Assembly: GCF_932276165.1 (NCBI RefSeq)
Contig: NC_063986.1
Span: 9,994,501-10,058,500 of the forward strand
Source: Plutella xylostella
Lineage: Eukaryota; Arthropoda; Insecta; Lepidoptera; Plutellidae
Length of the DNA: 64,000 bases
Reading direction: 5' to 3'
Shown piece by piece: positions 46,001 to 58,000 of this stretch. The notes under the pieces are model-generated. The model made no database searches. It was not told the DNA's origin and worked only from the letters and a program-made list of their open reading frames with translations. Positions within the stretch are counted from its first letter, which is position 1, and every line of letters starts with the position of its first letter. The position numbers and the translations under genes were made by a program.

Positions 46001-49000
46001 GGTATCTCGAAAATGGTGCGTCGTAGCTCAAAAATAATGAAATTTTTGTCCACCTTTTACAATCCCTTTCGTCATAAACCATATAATATGTCATAAAAAC
46101 TGTCAAATGTCAAATAAACTGTCTATTAACTTCAAAGAATGGACCTTTCTCAGCTTTGCTCAACAACGTGTTTAATTTCGGTATATTGAATTGTCAAAAC
46201 TAATAGAACTGTATTTTGTAAAAAGTGTAAAAACATAATAAAATAAACGTGTGTACTTACCACTTCTGAAGTATTAGAAAATCCCAGGACACTGCTACCG
46301 TGAAACCAGTAAAACGCACAAGTATAGGTAATCCGTTATTATTCAAATACTTTGACCAGAACTCAGACGTCTGTTCTCGTTGCGTGCTCCAAACAAAGTG
46401 AGCTGCCAGCCAATCTTTCAGCCTTTATATAGCAAACTCTTCGCCGTGCGATATTGGTGTTACCGGTAAAAACTTTATTTTGTGAACAAATACAGATACT
46501 TAAATGAAAAACAAAGTGTGAAATAGCCTAAAACCTAACACTTATGTAGGATATGTAAGGAAGTAGATGAGATGGTTGAACATATTCTGTTAGCTTGTCC
46601 ACCTACAACAGAAACAAGATTATCTATTCTTGGACCAACAGAGCGCCTATCTCAGCTACTGCAACACCCAGGCTTGCTACTCCAGTTTACTCGGGAGCTA
46701 GGCTGGCTGAGCTGAAATCAAGGGGATATGTACAAAGTTTCCACTCGAGAGAGCCATGTACAGGAACTTCACCCCCTACCAGTATAGAATAGAATAGAAT
46801 AGTAGTTGCATATTTGATTCTCATGCATAACTGGAGTGATAAATTTTTGGTCTTGAGGATGTTAAAACAAATTTTGTCCTAAATCTATTTCTGTTACTAT
46901 CAAAACATTGGACAAATTCAAAACCCAAAAATTCATACACCATAACCACTCTTAAAATACATGATTACTGATTAACCAACAACCTTCCACACCCCAACAG
47001 GGCATCCAACCCGACGCCTCCACCCCCCACCCCGCGCTCCCAGGCCTCCCCGCCACCCCCGCGGCCCTCGAGTCTCTGCGAGTAGAGCTGAGGAACACCA
47101 GCTCGCAGCGCGACGCGGCCGCGGCGGAGCTGCGCGAGCGAGACAGCAGGATACAGAAGCTTCTAGTGGAACTGCAGGGATTGGTGAGGTTCTACTCTTT
47201 CAGTGGTGAAACGTGAACAGTACAGTAGCTAAATCATAGATCCGTGCTGCAGATATTTATGCAGTTTATTATACACTTTATCGCACCTTCCACCGTAGCG
47301 TTGACCTCAATCAACGTACACATACGCATAAATATCTGCAGCACGGATCCATTATTATAGACGTAGATAAACGTCACACAATATCGAGATTGGCGATAAA
47401 TGCGAGCTGCAGGGACTGGTGAGCTTTTACCTTGGTTTCCCTCTTTCAGTGCCTAGATTATAATAAATCTTAATAATACAGTGTGACGCCAGAGTAACCC
47501 ATGTGTATCAACAGTACATTATGTGACAGTCAGTCATAGTCATAGGAATAGTTGCGCAATATTGAACACTAATTAAAACCAAACCAGTGCTAGGGTTTAC
47601 CTGCTATGATATTATGCAACCTTATCAAGCCAAACCTTTCTCTAACGCACTATTACAGAGCCTATTCATACTAACTAATTATTACCTGACGTTTTTCCAG
47701 GAGGAGCGCTGCGAAAGGGCCGAAGTGATGTGCGCGGAAGCGAACATCACACGCTCAGCTCTGGAAGATATCGCGCGAGCGCTCATACAGGACTCTGAAG
47801 CTGACGCAGCTCCGTCGCACAACCTGCTCCTCTCTGACAGGTCAGTTGGTGCATGCTGCTGTCTCTCTCTCTCTCTCTGTGCCTCTCTCTCTCTCTCTCT
47901 CTCTCTCTCTAGAAGACATCTCATACAGGACTCTGAGGCTGACGCAGCTCCGTCGCACAACCTGCTCCTCTCTGACAGGTCAGTGTGTGCATGCTGCTGT
48001 CTCTTTCTCTCTCAGAGGGATTAGTAGCGTTTCTTGCACCATTGGTACAGTGAAATTTAAAGTGATTTTTATATGGCGTGGTGACAGAGTAGCCTATGTG
48101 CCGCTAGATGGCGACTCTCCCGATCAATACAAATTCGCGTTAGTTTTCACTATGCCTTCGGCTATTTAAGATATTTCCCGAACAACCATACATGTTTTCA
48201 ACTTCTCTCTTCCCGGATATGTCTCAAGCAACTTTCTCCATCACGAACTGGCAGACTATGTCCAAAAAACTGTTTACTTATGTATAAAGAATAAACAACA
48301 ATAATCTAACCACCAAATTCTACCCCCCAGGTCACCTAAACGAGCTGTGTCTCAAGCGGCCGCGACAGCCTTCGCCGAGAGCACGATCTCCGCCGTTCAA
48401 GCTGCTCTGCACAAGTACCAGATACAGATACACGAGCTGCAGGTCAGTTGAACTATAATATAAATAATAAATTTAAATAATAATAAATTTAAGGTATTAA
48501 GTTATATGCCCGCTATTAGTGCATAAGTTTTGCTCGATTGTGTTGTAAATGCTGTGTTTTTCTGTAATTGGATGCCCACTTCTTTTTAACCGACTTCGAA
48601 AAAGGAGGAGGTTCTCAATTCGTCTGTATGTATGTTTTTTTTTTTTTTTTATGTATGTTCATCGATTACTCAGCCATTTATGGACCGATTTTGAAAATTC
48701 TTTTTTTGATGTATTGGGTTGAGCTCAGGGGTGGTCCCATTTTTTTTTCAGAATTTTATTCCACCCCCAAGGGTGGGTAAAGGGGTAAAAACAGGGGTAT
48801 AAATTTCCATTTTGGGCACTTATCAACCGATTCTTATGAAATTTATAACGTAAATATTGTTATTATAACAAAAAGATATGATGGTGACCTTGAGCTGATC
48901 TGATGATGGAAACGGAAGGCAGTCAAGGGAACTCCTCAACGGTATATAGCAACTACCTCGTGTTTGGGCTCGAATGATTCGTATTAACGAGTAGGACATA

Positions 49001-52000
49001 TTGGTATCATTTGCATCTTACTTTTGATTGATAATTATTGCAAATAAACTAAAAATAACAAAATAAAATAATAATTTTAAAAAAATTAAAAACCGACTTC
49101 AAAAAACCACTAAAACGTAAGAAATAATTTAAGGTTTAGACCAATCCTAGGTCACAGTATAAATATACCTAAGCAGGTACTGTTCTTTTTTGAAGTTGGT
49201 GCCATATTTCTTCAGATTAACTACTTTGTCACTGCACCAACATCAAAAAAGAACAGTACCTGCTTAGGTATATTTATACTGTGACCTAGGATTGGTCTAA
49301 ACCTTAAATTATTTCTTACGTTTTAGTGGTTTTTTGAAGTCGGTTTTTAATTTTTATAAATGTAAACAGTCAGAGACACAGTCTGTTGATGAACCTAATA
49401 AATAAATACATATTATGAAATAAGCGCAAAATGGCGGCCATCTACGGCGCATGCTGCGTTTGCATTTACAAACAAAGTAGCTTTCGATATTTCGGCCTGC
49501 ATAAAATTAAATATTAAATACAGATACAGAGGTTGCAGGCAAGTTGGACTATACATAATACAGGATGTTAAACAAGCGTATAGTAAGCCGAAATGGGGTA
49601 ATTCTGAACAACGTGTATCCTTTCATTTCTGCTGTAAGTACTTAGCAAAATTTAGCATGAGTCCTATGACAGATGCCAAATCCATATATTTTATTTGTCC
49701 TTGATTCCTTTCAAAGTTCATAGGATTCATGCTATATTTTACAATGTTTACTTATGATGAAACAAATAACAGCTGTTTGCAGTTACAGTTGATAACGCAA
49801 ACACCTCCTTACACTTCACACCACAATGTTTCTCACTGTCTATGAATAATTTTATTTATATCATGGTTTTGTTTACAGGTGAAACTACAAAACAGCAGAG
49901 AGCAGTTGATGTCCAGCAGGAAGCACTGTGAGACGGCGGACGCCACTGTCGCCTCCTTGGAGCACAAACTACGTGAACTTACCAGTAAGAACTAACTCTG
50001 ATACTAACTCGATAACTATGTATATGGAGGTCATAAAATGAACCATAAAACAATATCTAGAATATTAATTGGTGCGTTGAACTGCGTTGCGTCACTTCGA
50101 CGTCGTCCCAAAGCAACGGTCATAAAAAATATGTCCGTTGTTTTGAGTTGACGCGAACCAACGCACCAATGGGCCATCACTTTAATGCAATCAAATTAGT
50201 AAAGCAAAGGGTGAGGCCGTTATTATTCTTAGTGCACAACATTCGATTTCAAAACGTTCCTCTTAAATCTGTTGCCCACAGACAAGCTAGACGAAGCGAA
50301 CGCGGACATCAACCAGCTGACGCAGGAGAAGGACTCTCTGCAGAAGAACGTGGAGTCTCTGCGAGCTGATAAGAACAACCTGGAGAGGAACCGCCTTGAA
50401 GTTAATGCTATGGTGAGAGCGAGCGGTTCTAGCGGGATTGAATGCTTAAACGTAACGATTGCACGTCCATTCTCGGACGGTCAGTGTTTGATGTGTCTGT
50501 CTGTAGATCTAGTGTATGTTCCCGAACTGCATGTGTAAAATGGTACACTACATATGAAAAAAACCTGTGCCGAAATTTGTGTATTTGAATCTGCCCATTC
50601 CGTTCCATGCCTATTTTGACTGTATCACTTCATGCTGATTATTACATTAAATTTGACAAAAAAACTATGACTATGACCGAATGGAGCTGAGAAAAAAAAC
50701 ATTACTCTCCTCCTTCGGTAGTCGGGTAAAAATACATTAGATACCGTATTTTAAAGTACCGAATCTAAATCGATTTTTTGCTGATGATACTATTGAAAAT
50801 TTTCACAAACCAGGTGGAGAGTCTCTCATCAGACTACGAGAAGCTGCAGAAGATAAACGGCCGTCTGGAGAAGACAATAGAGTCGCTGGAGAACGAGAAG
50901 AAGAACTTGCAGGGAGAGATCGACCAACTGCACCGGGAAGCCGCTAATAGGGAGTCTGTTCTCAGGTAGCTTATGTTTATTTATTACTAACTTTTCTTTC
51001 AAGCTTCGTTTCGGTTTAAAAAAAATATAGGAAAGCCGCCTATGTGTTAATCCAAGGTACCAGCACTATATTTTTTATGTATCAATATTGCGGTCTGGGA
51101 TGTGATTGATGTACAAATAAAGTTTTTTTTTCTTTAAAACTACTTTCGCGGCCTACGACGGCACTTTCAGAATTTTCGTCAGACGCGTGACATAATCTAA
51201 ATTATCGCTTTTAGCTATGGGGCTGCCATTTTTGTACCAACGTGTATTATTGTGTATGTTTAAAGCTTTTTTACTTCTGTTTTTGTGTGTGTTCAAATAG
51301 CACCGTTTTCCCCCCAAAGGGAAGAAAACGAATATTTGGGTTCCAGCGTAGCTCGACCCACTTGTGAGATTACACCTTGGATTTTGACATGTGACAACAC
51401 CATTTCCTACCTCTATTCCCCCCTCCCGCGCGCCCCGCGCCACTCCCCCTGGCGCGCGCGCGGGCGCCATATTGCGCCGGGCGTATTCGCTTGTCAGTAC
51501 TTACTCACAATAGCCGGCAAGGCTTTTAAAATGAGTGGGTCGAGCTACGCTGGAACCCAAATATTCGTTTTCTTCCCTTTGGGGGGAAAACGGTGCTATT
51601 TGGGTGTCCGAGCTACGCTCGACCCACTTGTGAGACGTGTTTATGGTCTGCCGGCGCTATAGGGCGAGACGTACTGTGATGTATTGAGAAGCACGGTAGT
51701 TTTTTAAACAAATAAATAAAAAATAAAAATTTAATTTCAATTTAGTTTTATTAACAGATATTGTTAAACCAAAATGAAAATAAGATAACAAACATATTTG
51801 CTACTAGGTGTGTAGCCATAAGAACATAAAATATTAATTCAGTCTTCTTAGATGATTTATTTATATAATTAGACTAATCACATCAAAACGTATAAAAATA
51901 ATCTAATTATACGGCCATTAGTAAATAAGTGAATAGGTAACTTATCAATTCAGTCTTCTGATATAATAATTTTATATAATTAATTTAATCAAATTAATCT

Positions 52001-55000
52001 TATAATGGGGTAAACAGCTCTGTTAAACTATTATTTGACTTATCAGATCTTCTATCACATTTTTTGATTTCTTTGAAATAGTGTTTAAGAAAAGTATCTT
52101 TACTTTGCCAGTTGGCCTTGATTAATATTTGGTCAATGTTCACATTCCCATTAATCCACATATCTGTGTTCACCGCAGCTCTGAAGCTACCTGGAGAACT
52201 TCTAATACCAGCTTGTCTAAACAGAGTTTTGATCCAGCCAGCAATCACTGTTTTTGATGCTGCCTTAACTTTGCCCCTCGTTGTTATAAAAAGACTATTC
52301 TACGACTTTCTGATAAAGAAACAAGTCTTTTAATCCAGATAACAGGGTTGAGTTTCTCCTGTCCACTATTCTTTAACTGCCAGCCTGCCTGCCGGTAAGT
52401 TCTAGAATCTGTCTTAGATCCAAATTTTGGCCACAAAATCACGTACTCATCGGTACTTTCGTAATGATCAGTACTTATATCGAGTAATGTGAGGTCATGT
52501 ATTCTTCTCCCTGTACATAATAGAAGCAGAGCGGCTACGTGACGAGATACTTGAAATATACTAGCAACATTAATATGATAGTGTTGAAGATATTCAATCA
52601 GATCACCAACGTTCCAGACTGAAGGTTTTCGAGTCGGTGGTTTGGTTAAGGTAATAGCTTTTAAGGTTTGTTTTATTAAAGGGTGATCGGCTAATGAAGT
52701 AGATTTAAGAGGGTTGGCGAACACTAAAACCACTGACTTGTGAACAGCTATGGTCGATGGGGACAATTTTACATTTTTATGCAGGTAAATGATAAATTTA
52801 GCAACATCTTCAGGGGTTGGGTCATTTACAAGACACTTTCCTTTCGCCCATGAACACCATCTAACCCAGGCGGATTTATAGGTTTTAAGTGTAGAACAAC
52901 GCCATGCTGACTCTAGCAATAATATATCTTCTTTATCCCAAGATTCTAATAAATTGGTCCAGCCTGAACCTTCCAGACCTGCAAATGAATTTTTTCTACC
53001 ATTGGTGGAGGTAGGCCAGTTTTCAGATCCACTAGATGTCTGCGCAGATTCCAAATTCTGAATGGTGGGCACATTGCTCTCTGCTTCAACTCCGCTTTCC
53101 AGAAGGTTTTCTCCCACTTTGGTATTACAAGCAGATAGACTCCGGAGCTCTTCTGTAGATGTCGGAGAATGCGTGGTATAAGCGAAGGTGGGGGGAAAAT
53201 CCAACCCAAATTGTAATTCCAGGGTCGGCTGAAAGCGTTTACATACGCACTGGCTGGGTCGCATGCATCCTCGCTTACATAGCATTCCACAACCGCTGAC
53301 CGGTAACTTGCAAAAAGGTCTATTGATGGCGTCCCCCATTTTTTGAATATGGCCTGAGTCACGTGTTCTGACAGCGTCCATTCTGGTGTTTGGCAAAATC
53401 GAGAAAGACTGTCGGCTGTTAGGTTGTACCTTCCTGGAAGGTACCGAGCTATGATATGGATCTGGAATCGTTGAGCTATCTCGAAAATGTCTTGTGTTAA
53501 GCGCAGAAGAGGTTGAGATTTGGTCCCTCCTTCTTTGGTGATATACGCTGCGACAGATTTGTTGTCTGTTTGAACTAAGATTGTTTTTTGTTTGAAGCTG
53601 TAAGCAACCTGTCGCATAACTTCTTTCAATGTCCATAGTTCTTTCTGGTTGCTGTGCCATGACTGTTGTAGTGGAGTCCAAATACCGTTCATTTTCTTGC
53701 TGTTGACTATGGCTCCCCAACCTTGGTCTGAAGCATCGGTTGTTATGAAGACAGTGGGGTCTTTGTGATGAATTGACGAATTCTGAGACAGGTTGTTCAT
53801 CCACCAATTCAGTTCCTGTGTGACACCGATCGGTAATGTGAACATTTTGTTTCTGTGATCTTCTGGAAGGTGATTTGCTTCTATTTGTGTTATACGACAG
53901 TGTAGTCTTCCGAGAGGGACAACAAAAGTGGCGAAGTTTAGATGGCCCAAAATTGTCTTTGCTGAGTTCCAGCTCCATTTGTTTTTCTCTAGTATGGATG
54001 TTATTAGTTTCCTTGTTTTGTGAATTTTTGGCTCGGGAAGGCTTTTGGTGTTTTTCTCTGTATCCCACAGGATCCCTAGATATTCTATAGTTTTGGTTGG
54101 AGTTATTACAGATTTTTTGACATTGATACTCCATCCTACATTCGAAAGGATTGTCATGACATACCATGTGTGCTGTCTTAGGGTCTCTGGATTTGTGTGC
54201 ATCAGTAGAAAATCGTCTAAATACACAACAATGCGGATGCCTTCCTGCCTGAAATAGTTCCCAAGCCAATTAGATACATTAGCAAAAGTGCATGGGGCTG
54301 TGGCTAACCCAAAAGGTAAACAAGTCATTTCGTACACAGTTTTATTGTATGCGAACGCTAGGAATCGTCTGTGTGTCTTAGAAATGGGGATGTGAAAATA
54401 GGCCTGCGATAAATCAATTTTGGTCATAAAATCTGATTCATTCAGACAACATGGAATTTTATGATGATTAAGAAGTTTAAATTTGGGTGGCTTTAAGTAT
54501 GTATTTAAAGTTCGCAAATCAAAAATTGGTCGGTTAGAGCCATCTGGTTTTGGACGTATAAACATTAGGGACAAAAGGCCTGTTTCATTTTTACTTTCCG
54601 TAATAGCACCACATTCGAGCATCTTTTGGATTTCATCATCCATTTCGGGTGAAGATTTAGTTTCATAACGTGAGCAAGTATTTTTATCAAAACGATACAG
54701 CGGAGGACGGCTAACTAACGGTATGCGATGCCCTGATAACGTGGATAGGATATTCTTTGGTGCACCTAATGTTTCCCAAATGTGTAGTTTGCTACTCACT
54801 TGCCCAGCTCGAAATTTACTTTTTGTTCCTGGTATAATTTTGTTTTGCAGGTGCGCGTTTGTTTGTGTATCGCGACCTGTCTTGTTTTCGGTTGGAAGAA
54901 TTCCTGTAGTAATTATTTTGTCTGTCCCTTGTTTCGGGTGCTGCCGCTGGCTTCTTGGTGGTTTTGAAAGTGGTGGCTGAGCGGTTAAATTGACCCGTGG

Positions 55001-58000
55001 ACACGGCGGTAGCTTGTTTTCGAAACTTGCCGGGAAAAAGCTTCACTATTCCTCCTTGTTCTTTTACAAAATCTGATAAGTTCGGTTCGCTGAATAGGTG
55101 GGTATCCGAAGGGGGGATACCGTGAAGCAATTCATTTAGAGTTTTGTTTGTTGTTTTATAAATGCTTCTTCTTTGTTGTATTGTTTCAGCTCGTTTGCCA
55201 CATGTGTATTGCAATAGGGCATCAGAAGTTTTACGATATGGTGTATCCGCCTTTATTAAGTTGCTGCTGATGTATGACTTAACTTCCGAGGGTGCTTTCA
55301 GGTAGGCTTCTTGGAATAACTGTCTTTCTTGCAGTAAGCCATGAGTTATTGCACCTAGGCAGGAGTCCATTTTCTCGAGCAGCGTCACCATATGCCAATT
55401 TGGTGTTACTGTAGCCAGGTTGCTGTTAACTTTCAGAGATGTGAAAGCGGGTGAGGCTTGGAATAACTTCTGTACCTCGGCATAGCGAATGTTTTGCCAT
55501 CCGTCAGAATTGAATCTTTGACAGTGTATTCCTTGCTTGGCAAGAACATCATTAGCTTTTGTGATTTTTGCTTCTGATTCCTTGGTTCCAGGAGTGAAGT
55601 CTTCAAATTCTTCGTCACTTTGCGGTTCATCCGCAACGGCTGGCGCAACCCACTCCTGTTCGTCCTGAGCGTCCTGTTCGGACAAACTTTCACTATCCAT
55701 GCCCTGTGAGCTATTATTCGACGGGTCTTGCTTACTGTTCATTAACATGATATTTTGGTTTGTGCATTGGATCATGTCACATAATTTTTCGAACATTTTA
55801 TTTTGTTGTGCAATGTAATCACTCATTTTTGGTTCCTTGGCATTAACAGGCGGGTCTGGGCTATGAGATCGTTTTAAAGTGCTGTTTGAAGAAGAGGCTC
55901 TATCTTCAGTTTCATCATTTTCAGCAGATGAAGGGTTCAAATTTTTTGTAGCTTCCTGTCTTGAAATCAGATGCTTCTTTAATTCATACACGGTGTTGTC
56001 GAATCTGCTGTAGGCCTCGGCGGGGTGTATTTTTGCAGTAATACTCAAAGGAGCGTAGATGAGTGCACGGCCCAAAGGCCAAGATATGAGGATTCTTTTA
56101 ATGCTCCGATAGCGCCGCTCACTCAGGGTTGGATTTGTGCTATAAGCTAGTGCCAATGCAACAGTTGGTATTGCAAATCTTAGCCTGCATTCTAGGTCTG
56201 AAGAAATTTTTTCTCCAAAAAGGTCTTCATATGTTGTGACATTTACTATCCAATTCCGCCAGTCGCTGGGATAATACTCGTCCATGATGCGAATAATATT
56301 GCCGAAGAAAACTGCTTCCTTATCTGGTGGCTGCCAGTCGGCCAGGGCTCCCATAGTTGTTGTACACGCCATCTGGAAAGATCATGAGGCGTTCTTTATG
56401 TTCCGGTTAGCACGCGGAAAGCAAAGATTCACTGTGTGCAAGATGCACTTATATGCCGGTTAGTATGCGGCTTTCAAAAAAAAAAAAAAAAATTGTGGGT
56501 GTCGTCTGTGCAGACGACATTAGGTATATGCGACGTGTGTGCAGACGACATTAGGTATATGCGACGTGTGTGCAGACGACATTAGGTATGCGTCGTTTGT
56601 GTAGGCGACATTAGGTATGTGTGCTGTATGCTACTTGGTTCGAAGGCGTCGACGCAGGCGACGTCGTCTGTTCGCCCAGCCGACAATGTCGTCTGCGCGG
56701 CATGAACGCAGCTTTTGAGTGATTAAACTTTTGATCATAGCCAAAATAGTGATACAGTGTGAGTTTGCCGTCCGAAGAGCGGGCAATCACGGTGTTCACA
56801 TTAGAAAAGCAGTGAGTTTGTCGTGAAAAGCGAGCAATCACTATGTAAGAAAACGCATGTTTCAACAAACTTTAAGTACTTACCGTTAATAACACAGAGG
56901 TCCAGTTTTACTGATGTTTCACTTTTTATAAAAACAGAAGTAATATCGAAAAATTATTTCTACTTTACTGTTTTTGCGTGAAGTCACGTCAATAATCCAA
57001 GACGTACTGACAAGCGAATACGCCCGGCGCAATATGGCGCCCGCGCGCGCGCCAGGGGGAGTGGCGCGGGGCGCGCGGGAGGGGGGAATAGAGGTAGGAA
57101 ATGGTGTTGTCACATGTCAAAATCCAAGGTGTAATCTCACAAGTGGGTCGAGCGTAGCTCGGACACCCAAATAAATAATATTAGAATCCTAAGTAATACA
57201 CTTAAATGCGAAATTAACTGTGTCTGTCTGTTACTCTTTAACGTCAAAACTACAGAACGGATTTGAATGAAATTTGGTATACATATGGTCTAGACCCTGA
57301 GAAAGAACATAGGGTACTTTTTATCCCGGAATTCCCACGGGAAAACTTTTTTGAGGCGAAGCGAAGCTCGCGGGAACAGTTAGTATTCTATACAGGGTGT
57401 TAACTAGAATGCGTTTGAGCGGGAAATGGGGGTTAGTATTAGTCTAACCAAGCACGTTTCTAAGAAAAAAAACATCAGAATCTCGAATATTTATGTTTAA
57501 AGTCTAAAGTAAAGTGGAAAGTTTTACCTTAATCAAAAACATGGTCACCCTACACAAACACATAACCAATGAGACATTCGATTGCAAAAGAACACACACT
57601 GTAAATTTGTTATCAACTTCACTTTTCATAATTTATTTGATGTAACTATGATTGTAATTAATTACACAGTAGGTAATAACAATTATTAAATAAAATTGAA
57701 ATTATTCATGGTGATTAATGACATACTAATCAACAATTAAACAGCTGATGTGCATAAAGTTTCATAGATCGTACAGAATATAATTTATGACTTTTTAGGA
57801 GCTCAGAACAATAATTAAACCTTTTTACTCAGAATAAGGTAAGCGTTTAGTATTCACCCTTGATACTCACCACGTTTTATTTTTCTTTTATTACCTAAAG
57901 ATGCGTACAGACCGGCCTAACGAACGCCCACCGATGGACATTTATCATACATAATACAGGGGCAGATTGAGCAACGAAGGTCAACAAAACCCGTTCGTTG

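Larger units (their letters stand above)
38136..46540 (-). mobile_element. Ty3/gypsy LTR retrotransposon
   Basis: Bounded by 269-bp LTRs at 38136-38404 (3' LTR) and 46272-46540 (5' LTR) that I read as identical. On the element strand the LTR starts TGTTAGG and ends CTAATA. CTTA (possibly CTTAT) flanks both ends and restores the LINE reading when the insertion is removed. Gene order on the minus strand is gag, protease, reverse transcriptase/RNase H, integrase, with no envelope gene seen. Breaks: a hAT-type insertion in the reverse transcriptase and one in-frame TAA before the integrase. A matching tRNA for the primer site was not identified. Confidence 0.9.
51294..57172 (-). mobile_element. 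DIRS-type tyrosine-recombinase retrotransposon, structurally complete
   Basis: Minus-strand order is gag-like ORF, reverse transcriptase/RNase H, tyrosine recombinase. The ends are inverted repeats of ~150 bp (51351-51500 and 57004-57154). Just inside the 3' end lies an internal complementary region (51536-51635) that pairs with both extreme ends, the hallmark of DIRS1-type elements replicating through a circle. No flanking target duplication is seen, as expected for recombinase integration. It lies in the rootletin intron, antisense to the gene. Confidence 0.9.

Noticed and set aside
47682..47960. Arg/Glu-repeat minus-strand frame
   Set aside because: It is the complement of the CT microsatellite and exon 8.
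53040..54269. Long minus-strand frame upstream of the recombinase, overlapping RT/RNase H
   Set aside because: Only its last part resembles a tyrosine recombinase; the rest is an out-of-frame reading of the reverse transcriptase.
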